From: Rhizobium sp.
GTDB lineage: Bacteria; Pseudomonadota; Gammaproteobacteria; Burkholderiales; Thiobacillaceae
DNA: 50,080 nucleotides
NCBI GenBank assembly: GCA_019459285.1
Contig: JAIBEL010000022.1
Coordinates: 1 to 50,080 of the forward strand
Reading direction: 5' to 3'
The notes beneath the pieces are model-generated. The model did no database searches, was not told where the DNA came from, and was given only the letters and a program-made list of their open reading frames with translations. The position numbers and the translations under genes are program-made. This document shows, piece after piece, positions 1 to 8,297 of this stretch. Every line of letters starts with the position of its first letter. The stretch's first letter is position 1.

Positions 1-1038
1 CTCGAGCGCCTGCGGGGCGAGACGCGTCTGCGCCGTCGAATGGCCGTGCTTGACGATGAAGTGCTCGACCAGGCCGGCGATGTCTTCGGTCCGCGCGCGC
101 AGGGGCGGCAGTTCGATCGAGAACACGTTGACCCGGTAGTAGAGGTCTTCGCGCAGCGTGCCTTCCCGCACGCTTTCCAGCGGATCGCGGTTGGTGGCGG
201 CAATGACGCGCAGGTCGAGCTCGATGACGCGGTTGCCGCCGAGGCGCTCGATGGTGTTTTCCTGCAGCACGCGCAGCAGCTTGGCCTGCAGCGGCAGCGG
301 CATTTCGGTCAGCTCGTCGAGGAAGATCGTGCCGCCGTCGGCCAGTTCGAACTTGCCGACGCGTTCCTTGACCGCGCCGGTGAAGGCACCCTTCTCGTAG
401 CCGAACAGTTCGCTCTCGAGGATGTCGGCCGGGATCGCCGCGCAATTGATCGGCACGAACAGCTTGTCGCGGCGCGGCGAGGCATGATGCAGCGCGCGCG
501 CGGCGAGTTCCTTGCCGGTGCCGGTTTCGCCCGTGATCAGCACCGAGGCCTTGCTCGGCCCGACGCGCTGGATCAGTTCATACACTGCCCGCATCGGCTC
601 GCTGGTGCCGACGAAGGCATCCCAGCCGCGCTCGATCTCCTGCCGCAGGAAGGCGTTCTGCTGTGCCACCGCGGCACCGTTCAGCACACGCTCGACGGCG
701 AGTTCCACCACGTCGATGTCGAACGGCCGCAGGATGTAGTCGCAGGCGCCATGCTTCATCGCGGCCACCGCGGTCTCGATGGTGCCGTGCGCGGTGATCA
801 CCATCACCGGCACGTCCGACGCCTGTGCCCGCAGCGCAGCCAGCAGTTCGATGCCGTCCATCTCGGGCATGCGCAGGTCGGTGATGACGAGGTCGACGCT
901 GTTCGCCTGGAACAGCGCGAGCGCTTCAATGCCGTTGCCGGCCGCGAGCACCCGGTGGCCCATCTTCTGCAACATGATTTCGAGGACGCGGCGCATCTTG
1001 GGTTCGTCGTCCACGACGAGGATCTGTCTGCCTTTCAT
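1..1038 (-). CDS. Sigma-54-dependent NtrC-family response regulator (3' end outside window)
   Basis: Cytoplasmic activator of sigma-54 promoters, phosphorylated by the adjacent kinase. Visible from the start: a receiver domain with the acidic pair D10/D11 and phosphoacceptor D54 in [10 protein letters not shown], then an AAA+ domain with Walker A GETGTGKE, the sigma-54-contact loop GAFTGA and Walker B FLDE. The gene runs off the left edge after 346 codons, so the end of the AAA+ domain and the expected C-terminal Fis-type helix-turn-helix are not visible. Its ATG overlaps the kinase stop codon as ATGA, so the two are translationally coupled. Because a sigma-54 promoter lies about 3.5 kb to the right with a possible enhancer, this regulator is a good candidate for controlling the hemolysin-family operon; that link is inference. 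Confidence 0.95.
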   Translation of the reverse strand, partial: MKGRQILVVDDEPKMRRVLEIMLQKMGHRVLAAGNGIEALALFQANSVDLVITDLRMPEMDGIELLAALRAQASDVPVMVITAHGTIETAVAAMKHGACDYILRPFDIDVVELAVERVLNGAAVAQQNAFLRQEIERGWDAFVGTSEPMRAVYELIQRVGPSKASVLITGETGTGKELAARALHHASPRRDKLFVPINCAAIPADILESELFGYEKGAFTGAVKERVGKFELADGGTIFLDELTEMPLPLQAKLLRVLQENTIERLGGNRVIELDLRVIAATNRDPLESVREGTLREDLYYRVNVFSIELPPLRARTEDIAGLVEHFIVKHGHSTAQTRLAPQALE

Positions 1039-2801
1039 GTCTCTCCCGATTGCCTGCGCGGCAAGCGGATGCGGAACAGCGCCCCGCCCAGCTTGCTTTC
1101 CGCCGCTTCGATTTCGCCCCCATGGGCACCCACGATCTGCTGCACGATGGCCAGTCCCAGCCCGATGCCGCCTTCGCGCTTGAAGAAGAAGGCCTCGAAC
1201 ACGCGGGTCCGTTCGGCCGGATCGATGCCCGGCCCGTCGTCGGCCATTTCGATGGTCAGGAATGCGTCGTCGTCATGAGTCGCCAGTTCGATCTGCCCGC
1301 CATGATCGAGGATCTGCAGGCCGTTCATCAACAGATTGAGCAAGACCTGGGTGATCTGTTCCGCGTCGCACTCGACCACCGGTTTCGCTGCCCGCAGGCG
1401 GGCGGTCACGCTGACCTGCTTCCTGTCGGCCTGCGCGCCCAGCATGGCGATGCTCTTCTCGATCAGCGCGTGCATGTCCACTGCGGCATACGACGGCGCG
1501 CGCGGCCGGGCGGTGTCGAGCATGGCCGACACCAGGCGGTTGAGCCGCTCGGTCTCGCTTTCGATGAAACCGACCAGCTCGCGTCCCTCGTCGCTGATGC
1601 CGGATTCGCGTTGCAGCATCTGCGCCGAGGAACGCAGGATGCCGAGCGGCGTGCGTACCTCGTGCGCGATCACCGAGGACATCTCGCCGACCACCGCCAG
1701 TTTCGATGCGCGCACCAGGTTCTGCTGCGACTGGTCGATGTCGCGCATCATCTGGACGAAGGCGTCGGTCAGTTCGCCGACTTCGCCGCCGCGCGCAACC
1801 GGCGGCGCCTGCAGGACCTTGTTGCGCATGTAGCCGCGGGCAAAGCCGGTCAGCGCGGCGACGGGCCGGGCGATCTCGCGGCTGACCCAGCTGGCCATGG
1901 AAAAGGTCAGCAGCATGATGAGGCCGAGCAGGCCGAGGAAGATGAGCGCCATGCGATGGACCGGCGCGAGCGCCTGGTCGACCGGCTGGATGATCAGCGT
2001 GGTCCAGCCGAAGCCGGCGAAATTGGCATAGCCACGCGCGCGCGCGGCGCCGACGATGACGTCGGAATCCGCCACCGGCGCGCCCGGCCGCACCGATACG
2101 GGCGGGCCTGTCGCGCCGGTGCGCCACGCGGCGAGCGCCTTGCCCAGCAGCATGCCGCGCGCACGGAGTTCCTTCGATGCTGCGATCAGCCGGCCCTCGC
2201 GATCGAGCACGGCCAGCATGCGGCCGCCGCCGCTGGTGGCCTGGTCCAGCACGTCGTCGATCTCGGTCCAGTCGAGTTTCAGACGCAGCTGGCCGAGCGT
2301 GCCGCCGGCGAACGCCGAGGCCACCGGCACCCGCATCACCAGCGCGCCGTCTTCCTGTCCGGTCGGCGACTCGAGCGCTACGTCCGCGCCCGACAGCGCG
2401 GCACCGAGCCAGACCGGCCGGTCCGTCACCCGGCGGCCGACCTCGGCCGCGTCGCTGCTGCTGATGATCCGCCCGTCGCGGTCGACGCACGCAAGCGCGA
2501 GATACACATCCTTGTAGCCGGCATGCAGGTCGGACAGGAAATGCGAGAGCCGCTTGTCGACGTCGCGCACCTGCAGGTCCTGCATGATGTCGAGATGGCT
2601 CCACGTGGCGGCGTTCTGCAGACGCTCGAACATCATCTTGTCGATGTCCGCGGCGACCCCGGTCGCCTGGATGGCGAGGTTGCGTTCGATCTCCGCCTGC
2701 ACGGCCTCGCGCGCCTTGACAAAAGCCAGGCTGGCCAGAAGTATGGCGGGCAAAAGGCCGACGCTGAGGAAGGCGACGAGTAGCGTCTTGCGTATGGTCA
2801 C
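1035..2801 (-). CDS. Membrane sensor histidine kinase, NtrB/two-TM type
   Basis: Inner-membrane sensor kinase, partner of the response regulator that follows with a 4-base overlap. The reading frame is open much further upstream, but the protein begins plausibly at a GTG at 2801, giving 588 residues that start VTIRKTLLVAF. A first membrane helix (about 6-27) is followed by a periplasmic sensing domain of roughly 250 residues, a second helix (LIFLGLLGLIMLL), HAMP, a HisKA domain with the H-box IAHEVRTPLG, and an HATPase with N-box LLMNGLQ, G1 DDGPGID and G2 GIGLGLAI. All catalytic boxes are intact. The ligand is unknown; the extracytoplasmic domain resembles Cache-type sensors. It is divergent from the barrel gene, with 18 bases between the proposed starts. 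Confidence 0.93.
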   Translation of the reverse strand: MTIRKTLLVAFLSVGLLPAILLASLAFVKAREAVQAEIERNLAIQATGVAADIDKMMFERLQNAATWSHLDIMQDLQVRDVDKRLSHFLSDLHAGYKDVYLALACVDRDGRIISSSDAAEVGRRVTDRPVWLGAALSGADVALESPTGQEDGALVMRVPVASAFAGGTLGQLRLKLDWTEIDDVLDQATSGGGRMLAVLDREGRLIAASKELRARGMLLGKALAAWRTGATGPPVSVRPGAPVADSDVIVGAARARGYANFAGFGWTTLIIQPVDQALAPVHRMALIFLGLLGLIMLLTFSMASWVSREIARPVAALTGFARGYMRNKVLQAPPVARGGEVGELTDAFVQMMRDIDQSQQNLVRASKLAVVGEMSSVIAHEVRTPLGILRSSAQMLQRESGISDEGRELVGFIESETERLNRLVSAMLDTARPRAPSYAAVDMHALIEKSIAMLGAQADRKQVSVTARLRAAKPVVECDAEQITQVLLNLLMNGLQILDHGGQIELATHDDDAFLTIEMADDGPGIDPAERTRVFEAFFFKREGGIGLGLAIVQQIVGAHGGEIEAAESKLGGALFRIRLPRRQSGET

Positions 2802-2819
2802 ACTGAGGATGGTAGCCGA

Positions 2820-3932
2820 ATGAAAGTCTGGAATGAGGCCGGAACGCGACAAGAACACGAAAAATCCAGTCCGCCCCCGCCGACTTCGTGCCTGTCCCTG
2901 CGCGCTGTCGTGCGGCGGCTCGCCGCGTTCGTCCTGGCGTTCGCGTGCGCCCAGGCCGCCGCCGGGGACGGCGCATTGTCCGACATCAACTACCGTCTGG
3001 GCGAAGGCCTCCAGCTGGCGGACACCGGCTTCTCGCTGGGCGGCTATGCCACGGCCAGCTTTGAACACCTGCGCCATGCGCCCGCCCGCACCGCCCTCGA
3101 CAACCTGAGCCTGTTCGTCTGGTGGCAGGGCGAGAGCCGCTGGAAATTCTTCTCCGAGCTCGATTACGAGAACGTGCTGGCGACGCCCGTGTCCGACCGC
3201 GAAGGGGAGACCCGCTACCTGGCGCTGGAGCGGCTCTATCTCGACTATGCGATCACCGACACCACCACGATCCGCGCCGGCAAGTTCCTCACCCCCATCG
3301 GCCGCTGGAATCTCATCCATGCGACGCCGCTGGTCTGGACGACATCGCGTCCGCTCGTCACCACCGAGACGTTTCCCACCAACGCGACGGGGCTGATGCT
3401 CAACGGGACGCTGCCCAACGTGGCGCACGGCACCGAGTATTCCCTCTACGCATCGAAAGGCGGGGAGTTGCGCCCCAATCCGGTTCTGGATCCGTTCTAC
3501 GAGGCCATCGGCGCGCACGTGGCCTTCCCCCTGCTCACGGACGGACAGATCGGTTTTTCCTACGCCGCCTTCGAGCAACGCAAGACCCGCGACGAGAAAA
3601 AACGCCTGCTCGGCGTCGATTTCGTGTGGACGCGCAACCGCTACGAGATCAGCGGCGAAGGCATCTACCGATTCTCGGACAACGGCAGCGACTGGGACGA
3701 GAAAGGCGCCTTCGGCCAGCTGGTGGTCCCGCTGACCGCCAAGCTCTATGCGGTCGGCCGCTATGAACTCTACCGCAAGGCACAGGAAGCGCAGGCCACC
3801 CGGCTGTGGGTCGCCGGCCTGAATTATCGGGTCACGCCGGCGATCGTATTGAAGGCGGAATGGAACGGCGCCACGCACAACACCATCGACGCGCCCGAAG
3901 GCTTCATGTCCTCGCTCAGCCTGCTGTTCTGA
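2820..3932 (+). CDS. Putative outer-membrane beta-barrel (porin-like) protein
   Basis: Predicted 370-residue outer-membrane protein. It has a hydrophobic signal-like segment (LAAFVLAFACAQAAAG, about residues 34-49), alternating aromatic/polar strands throughout (for example WKFFSELDYENV and LYLDYAITDTTTIRAGKFLTPIGRW), and a C-terminal phenylalanine, as typical for BAM-inserted barrels. The ATG at 2820 has GAGGA 10 bases upstream but adds about 30 hydrophilic residues before the signal peptide; a GTG at 2910 would give a classical signal peptide and is the alternative start. It resembles the porins that accompany phosphate-binding-like proteins, and the next gene is such a protein 8 bases downstream. 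Substrate unknown. Confidence 0.8.
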   Translation: MKVWNEAGTRQEHEKSSPPPPTSCLSLRAVVRRLAAFVLAFACAQAAAGDGALSDINYRLGEGLQLADTGFSLGGYATASFEHLRHAPARTALDNLSLFVWWQGESRWKFFSELDYENVLATPVSDREGETRYLALERLYLDYAITDTTTIRAGKFLTPIGRWNLIHATPLVWTTSRPLVTTETFPTNATGLMLNGTLPNVAHGTEYSLYASKGGELRPNPVLDPFYEAIGAHVAFPLLTDGQIGFSYAAFEQRKTRDEKKRLLGVDFVWTRNRYEISGEGIYRFSDNGSDWDEKGAFGQLVVPLTAKLYAVGRYELYRKAQEAQATRLWVAGLNYRVTPAIVLKAEWNGATHNTIDAPEGFMSSLSLLF

Positions 3933-3940
3933 CGCGCCGC

Positions 3941-4387
3941 ATGCCGACGATCCTGTCCCTGCTGGCGCTCTGGCTGGCCCTTGCCCTGCCCGCCGCGGCG
4001 GCCGACCTGCCGTTCGCGATCATCGCCGCGCCGGGTGCCACCGACCAGCACCTGACGCGCGAATCCGTCGCGCTGATATTCAAGCGCAAGCAGAACTACT
4101 GGGAAAACGGCACCCGCATCCAGCCCGTCAACCTGCCGCCGGCCCACCCGCTGCGCCGCGCGTTCTCGCGAACCATCCTGGGCCACGCGCCGGAAGCGCT
4201 GGAAGACTACTGGCGCGAGATGTATTTCCACGGTGTGCTGCCGCCGCACGTGCTGGCCTCGGAGGAGGCGGTCATCCTGTTCGTGCGGGCCACGCCGGGT
4301 GCGATCGGCTATGTCTCGACCTGCGTCCCGGAACACGGGGTCTCGGTTGTCTTCACCGTCGGCGAGGTGCCCGCCTGTCCCAAATAG
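3941..4387 (+). CDS. Small periplasmic PstS-like substrate-binding protein
   Basis: A 148-residue exported protein: signal peptide MPTILSLLALWLALALPAAAA, then a short domain resembling half of a type-2 periplasmic binding protein of the phosphate-binding PstS-like kind (ESVALIFKRKQNYWENG, ALEDYWREMYFHG, VRATPGAIGYVS). That pattern recurs in PBP-like domain proteins annotated as phosphate ABC transporter substrate-binding proteins. At about 150 residues it is far shorter than true PstS (about 330), and no ABC transporter genes are nearby, so a role as an accessory ligand-binding or sensing protein is more likely than transport. It follows the barrel gene by 8 bases and is probably co-transcribed with it. 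Confidence 0.75.
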   Translation: MPTILSLLALWLALALPAAAADLPFAIIAAPGATDQHLTRESVALIFKRKQNYWENGTRIQPVNLPPAHPLRRAFSRTILGHAPEALEDYWREMYFHGVLPPHVLASEEAVILFVRATPGAIGYVSTCVPEHGVSVVFTVGEVPACPK

Positions 4388-4472
4388 CCGGCGACTGCAA
4401 GATTGGTCGACAAGACTTGCAGGATGCGCGACGGGAAGGTGGACCGGGCGGACCTTGAAGACCGCCGGCTTG

Positions 4473-4509
4473 ATCGCTCAACACCTGTCATATCAAACGC
4501 TTGAGCGAT
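4473..4509. promoter_or_regulatory. Inverted repeat, candidate activator-binding site upstream of sigma-54 promoter
   Basis: Arms ATCGCTCAA (4473-4481) and TTGAGCGAT (4501-4509) are a perfect 9-bp inverted repeat with a 19-base spacer, ending 22 bases before the sigma-54 -24 element. NtrC-type activators bind dyads upstream of such promoters. The position is closer than the usual 100-150 bases, so the assignment is tentative. Confidence 0.4.
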
Positions 4510-4531
4510 TTTTCCAGCCGCGTTCGCCAGC

Positions 4532-4546
4532 TGGCACCGGTATTGC
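4532..4546 (+). promoter_or_regulatory. Sigma-54 (RpoN) promoter, -24/-12 type
   Basis: TGGCAC at 4532-4537 and TTGC at 4543-4546 give the invariant GG-N10-GC spacing (GG 4533-4534, GC 4545-4546) and match the YTGGCACN5TTGC consensus at every informative position. Transcription would start near 4558, about 40 bases before the first gene of the operon. It is the only match of this quality I noticed between genes in the window. Confidence 0.75.
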
Positions 4547-4597
4547 AATTCCCTGCCTGTCGTGTGGCATCTGCCGCACATCATGCCAAGGAAGCCG

Positions 4598-5314
4598 ATG
4601 CCGTCCCACCCTGCCGCGCGCCTGCCGACGATCGATACGCCGCCGGCCATTCCGACCCTGCAGCCTCCACTGCGCAGCGTGGAACGCGCCGCTCCTGCTA
4701 CGGACGAGGCGGCCGGCCAGCCGCGCTTTGAACTGTTCGAGCATATCGGCAGCAACCGGGCCACGGTCGAAGCCTTTATCAGCCAGTGTTTTGCGGAAAG
4801 CTTCGGTTCCCGCATCGAGGCCTTCATGCCGCGCCTGTTCAGCGTGCGCAACGAGGCAGGCGATCTCTGCGGCGCATTCGGCCTGCGCTCGGCCAGCCGC
4901 AACCTGTTTCTCGAACAATACCTCGACGCGCCGATAGAAAAAGTCATTGCGGCACGCGCCGGCAAACGCATCGAGCGTCACGTCATCGTCGAGGTCGGCC
5001 ATTTCTCCGGGACGTTTCCGGGTGCGGTCCGCGCCATGATCGGTCTGCTGACGGCACGCCTCCACCAGGAAGGCTACGAGTGGGTGGTGTTCACCGGCAC
5101 GACGGGGCTGCGCAACGCCTTTTGCCGGCTGGGCCTGTTCCCCCTCGACGTCCAGGCGGCCACGGCCGACCGTATCCCGGCGGACGAACGCGCCGCCTGG
5201 GGACGCTACTACGACCATGCACCGCGCGTGCTGGTCGGCAACGTCCAGGCCGGCTACAGAGCCATGCGGCTGCCCGTGCCGCCGCGCTGCTGCCTGGCCG
5301 GAGAACCGGCATGA
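4598..5314 (+). CDS. Thermostable-hemolysin family protein (GNAT-like acyltransferase fold)
   Basis: 238 residues. After a poorly conserved Pro-rich leader (1-43), the core from FELFEH (44-49) matches the 'thermostable hemolysin' family by its signatures FLEQYLD (104-110), VEVG (131-134), LRNAFCRLG (171-179) and WGRYYD (201-206). The family name comes from a Vibrio protein; the fold belongs to the acetyltransferase superfamily, so acyl transfer is a more plausible role than membrane lysis. No signal peptide is present, which argues for a cytoplasmic enzyme. The ATG at 4598 is chosen because AAGGA lies 5 bases upstream; GTG 4562 and ATG 4583 are alternatives. It is the first gene after the sigma-54 promoter and overlaps the ligase gene by ATGA. 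Confidence 0.85.
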   Translation: MPSHPAARLPTIDTPPAIPTLQPPLRSVERAAPATDEAAGQPRFELFEHIGSNRATVEAFISQCFAESFGSRIEAFMPRLFSVRNEAGDLCGAFGLRSASRNLFLEQYLDAPIEKVIAARAGKRIERHVIVEVGHFSGTFPGAVRAMIGLLTARLHQEGYEWVVFTGTTGLRNAFCRLGLFPLDVQAATADRIPADERAAWGRYYDHAPRVLVGNVQAGYRAMRLPVPPRCCLAGEPA

Positions 5315-6795
5315 GCCTGATTCTCGCCGCCCTGCACCGCCATGCGGCAAGCCATCCCGGCAAGGTGGCCCTGCAGGACGAACACGGTGCGCTCACCTAT
5401 GGCGAACTGCCGGCTGAAATCGCAAGGCTGGCCGACCTGCTGCGCGCCGCGTCCCCGCGTGCGGTCGCGATCCTTGCCGACAACGGCAAGGCCTGGGCAC
5501 TGGCCGATCTGGCTGCGCACGCAGCAGGCATCCCGAGCATTCCCTTGCCATTGTTTTTCTCGCCGACCCAGCTGGCCCACGTACTCAGGACCGCCGCGAT
5601 CGACCTGGTGCTGACCGACCAGCCCCAGCGACTGCTGACCGCGCTGCAGCATCACGACCTTGCAGTCGAGTCCTTTTACGGCCCGCTGCGGCGGGTACGC
5701 CTGCCATCCGCCGCGCCTACTGCAGCGCTGCCCGCCGGGACGCGCAAGGTCACGTTCACGTCGGGGACGACGGGCGAGCCGAAAGGCGTCTGCCTGGGGC
5801 GCGACACGATGGAGACCGTCGCCGAGTCGCTGCGCATCGCCAGCGCGGCCCGCCGCGACGACCGCCATCTTGGCCTGCTTCCGTTGAGTACCCTGCTGGA
5901 AAACATCGGCGGGCTCTATACGCCGCTGCTGGCCGGCGCGACGATCTGCCTGCCGGGTCTGGCTTCGGTGGGGCTCTCCGGCAGTTCCGGGCTGGATGCC
6001 GGGCGCCTGCTGGCCGCACTGGGCGACTGGCACGCGAGCACTGCGATCATGGTCCCGCAGATGCTGCGGGAGATCGTCGCGGCGATCCAGACGGGAACCG
6101 CCCGGCCACATGGCCTGCGCTATCTGGCGGTCGGCGGCGCGCCGGTCGCGGTGCGGCTGATGGAGGCGGCCCATGCGTTGGGCCTGCCCGTACACGAAGG
6201 CTATGGCTTGTCGGAATGCGCGTCCGTCGTTGCCGTCAACCGCCCCGACGACAGCCGGCTCGGCAGTGTCGGCAAACTTCTGCCGCATCTCGAACTCGCC
6301 TTCGCCGACGACGGCGAGATCCTGGTTCGCGGCCTCCGCTGGCGCGGCTATCTGGGCGAGGACGACGCAGGAGCCGAGCCGGACGTCATCGCCACGGGCG
6401 ACCTCGGCTATCGGGACGCAGACGGTTTCCTGTTCCTCACCGGACGCAAGAAGAACATGTTCGTCACTGCCTTCGGACGCAACGTCGCGCCCGAGTGGGT
6501 GGAAGGCGAGTTGGCGGCCGACCCGGCGATCGCCCAGGCCGCCTGCTTCGGCGAGGCCCGGCCATTCAATTGCGCCGTCATCGTGCACCGCCCGGGCATC
6601 CCGCAGGCGGCCATCGAGGCGGCGCTGGAACAGGTCAATCGACGGCTGCCCGACTATGCCCGGGTGCGCGCCTGGATTCCCGCCGCGGAACCCTTCACCG
6701 CAGGTAACGGGCTGTCGACGCCGAACGGCCGCTTGCGCCGCAGCGCCATCCTCGGGCGCTACGCCGCGCAGATCGACGCCTTGTATCCATCCTGA
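5311..6795 (+). CDS. AMP-binding acyl-CoA/acyl ligase, motif A10 Lys replaced by Arg
   Basis: 494-residue adenylate-forming enzyme that would activate a carboxylic acid, probably a fatty acid, with ATP. The P-loop TSGTTGEPKG (150-159), YGLSE (298-302), TGD (362-364) and GRKKN (378-382) are all present, covering motifs A3, A5, A7 and A8. In the C-terminal A10 motif, the position normally held by the catalytic lysine (NGK) reads NGR with R474. That lysine assists adenylation in most family members, so this enzyme may favour the thioester half-reaction, use a pre-formed acyl-adenylate, or have compensated. It overlaps the hemolysin-family gene by 4 bases and precedes the HDO gene by 17. Substrate unknown. 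Confidence 0.9.
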   Translation: MSLILAALHRHAASHPGKVALQDEHGALTYGELPAEIARLADLLRAASPRAVAILADNGKAWALADLAAHAAGIPSIPLPLFFSPTQLAHVLRTAAIDLVLTDQPQRLLTALQHHDLAVESFYGPLRRVRLPSAAPTAALPAGTRKVTFTSGTTGEPKGVCLGRDTMETVAESLRIASAARRDDRHLGLLPLSTLLENIGGLYTPLLAGATICLPGLASVGLSGSSGLDAGRLLAALGDWHASTAIMVPQMLREIVAAIQTGTARPHGLRYLAVGGAPVAVRLMEAAHALGLPVHEGYGLSECASVVAVNRPDDSRLGSVGKLLPHLELAFADDGEILVRGLRWRGYLGEDDAGAEPDVIATGDLGYRDADGFLFLTGRKKNMFVTAFGRNVAPEWVEGELAADPAIAQAACFGEARPFNCAVIVHRPGIPQAAIEAALEQVNRRLPDYARVRAWIPAAEPFTAGNGLSTPNGRLRRSAILGRYAAQIDALYPS

Positions 6796-6812
6796 ACCTG
6801 AACCGGACCCTT

Positions 6813-7472
6813 ATGGATTTCTACCCGCACCTCCAGCACGCCACCGCCGCCGAACGCGCGGCCCTGCTGTCGACGCCCCTGATCACGGCCGCCCTGGCGG
6901 GCCAGGTGAAGCGGCCACACTACCTCGCCTTCCTCACCCGCGCCTTCCACCACGTCAAGCACACCGTTCCGCTGCTCATGGCCTGCGGCGCGCGCCTGAC
7001 CGACCGCCAGGAATGGCTGCGCAGCGCGGTGGCCCATTACATCGAGGAAGAACTCGGCCATCACGAATGGATCCTCAATGACATTTCCGCTGCCGGCGGC
7101 GATGCGGACGCCGTCCGCGACAGCCAGCCCGATTTCGATACCGGCGTGATGGTCGCCTATGCCTACGACACGGTGATGCGGCGCAATCCGGTCGGCCTGT
7201 TCGGCATGGTGTACGTGCTCGAAGGCACCAGCGTCAGCCTCGCCTCGAATGCGGCGCGTGCGCTGCAGACGGCACTCGACCTGCCCCCGTCTGCCTTCAC
7301 TTACCTGAGCAGCCACGGCGCACTCGACGTCGAGCACATCGGAGATTTCGAGCGGCTGGTCAACCGGCTCGACACAGAGGACGAGCGCGACAGCGTCGTA
7401 CAAAACGCCCGCGCGTTCTTCCGTCTCTACGGCAACGTTTTTCGCAGCATCGATCTTCAGGAGAACACATGA
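6813..7472 (+). CDS. Haem-oxygenase-like diiron oxidase / iron-containing redox enzyme (HDO, TenA-like fold)
   Basis: 219 residues, all-helical. It has the full ligand set expected of haem-oxygenase-like diiron oxidases: E80-x2-H83 in the EEELGHHE helix, E137 in YVLEGTS, and H168-x3-D172-x2-H175 near the C-terminus, the same H-x3-D-x2-H spacing as CADD and SznF. Enzymes of this superfamily activate O2 to cleave C-C bonds, form terminal alkenes (UndA) or N-oxygenate. Seen here: the ligand pattern. Known: the superfamily chemistry. Inferred: oxidation of the product of the ligase and acyltransferase genes upstream. Its stop overlaps the SDR start (ATGA). Confidence 0.88.
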   Translation: MDFYPHLQHATAAERAALLSTPLITAALAGQVKRPHYLAFLTRAFHHVKHTVPLLMACGARLTDRQEWLRSAVAHYIEEELGHHEWILNDISAAGGDADAVRDSQPDFDTGVMVAYAYDTVMRRNPVGLFGMVYVLEGTSVSLASNAARALQTALDLPPSAFTYLSSHGALDVEHIGDFERLVNRLDTEDERDSVVQNARAFFRLYGNVFRSIDLQENT

Positions 7473-8275
7473 ACATATCCGGTAGCACGGTTCTGATCAC
7501 AGGCGCCAGCGGCGGCATCGGCGGCGCCATCGCACGCGAACTCGCCTGGCGCGGCGCATCTCTGATCCTCGTCAATCGCGACAGCGACAGGCTGGAGCGC
7601 CTCGCCACGGAACTCCGCGGTTCGGGCGGCAAGGTCCTGGCGCTGACCGGCGACATCGCGCAGCCCGGCGTGCCGGCCCGCCTGATCGAGCAGGCACTCG
7701 AGCAGGCGGGAAGCATCGACATCCTGATCAATTGCGCAGGCGTGCAGAACTTCGGATTCTTTGCCCAGGAACGCGCCGCCGACACGGCCACGCTGTTCCA
7801 GGTCAACACCATCGCGCCGATCGCCCTGGTCAATGCCGTTCTGCCCCACATGCTGGCGCGTGGCACGGGAAAGATCGTCAACATCGGCTCGATCTTCGGC
7901 TCCATCGGCTTTCCCTGCTTCGCCTCCTATTCGGCCAGCAAGTTCGCGCTGCGCGGTTTTTCCGAAGCGTTACGGCGCGAGCTGGCGGGCACCGGCGTCG
8001 GCATCACCTACGTCGCCCCACGTTTCACCAAGACCGCCTTCAACCGCAACGTGGTCGCGCGCATGGCGAACGCCCTGAAGATGAACCAGGACGAGCCGGA
8101 AAGCGTGGCCGCCAGCGTCATCGCCACCATCGAACGCGACGATCGCGAGCGCTACCTCGGCTGGCCCGAGAAGCTGTTCGTGCGCATCAATTCGATCCTC
8201 CCGCACCTGGTCGACCCGAGCCTGATCAAACAGGCTGCCCTGATGCGCCCCTTCGCCACCGAATCCACCCGTTAA
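7469..8275 (+). CDS. Short-chain dehydrogenase/reductase (SDR)
   Basis: 268-residue NAD(P)-dependent oxidoreductase of the classical SDR family. The cofactor motif TGASGGIG lies at 11-18, NCAG follows, and the catalytic residues are a serine in IGSIFGS and Y154/K158 in YSASK. Basic residues after the second strand (VNRDSDRLERL) suggest NADPH preference, but this is weak evidence. It is translationally coupled to the HDO gene and precedes the TPR gene by 22 bases. In this setting it would reduce or oxidise a carbonyl/alcohol on an acyl-derived intermediate; the actual substrate is unknown. Confidence 0.92.
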   Translation: MNISGSTVLITGASGGIGGAIARELAWRGASLILVNRDSDRLERLATELRGSGGKVLALTGDIAQPGVPARLIEQALEQAGSIDILINCAGVQNFGFFAQERAADTATLFQVNTIAPIALVNAVLPHMLARGTGKIVNIGSIFGSIGFPCFASYSASKFALRGFSEALRRELAGTGVGITYVAPRFTKTAFNRNVVARMANALKMNQDEPESVAASVIATIERDDRERYLGWPEKLFVRINSILPHLVDPSLIKQAALMRPFATESTR

Positions 8276-8297
8276 GCCTGCCACCCGGAGAACGACC

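Noticed and set aside
1050-2783. Long open frames (577 and 567 residues) overlapping the kinase gene
   Set aside because: They are antisense or out-of-phase shadows of a clear histidine kinase. High GC keeps stop codons rare and their translations match no family.
2802-3878. Upstream part of the 947-residue frame extending the kinase
   Set aside because: It runs antisense through the barrel gene; the kinase domain order starts naturally at GTG 2801.
4598-5314. Reading the hemolysin-family gene as a secreted toxin
   Set aside because: No signal peptide; the family fold is an acyltransferase type and the neighbours are metabolic enzymes.
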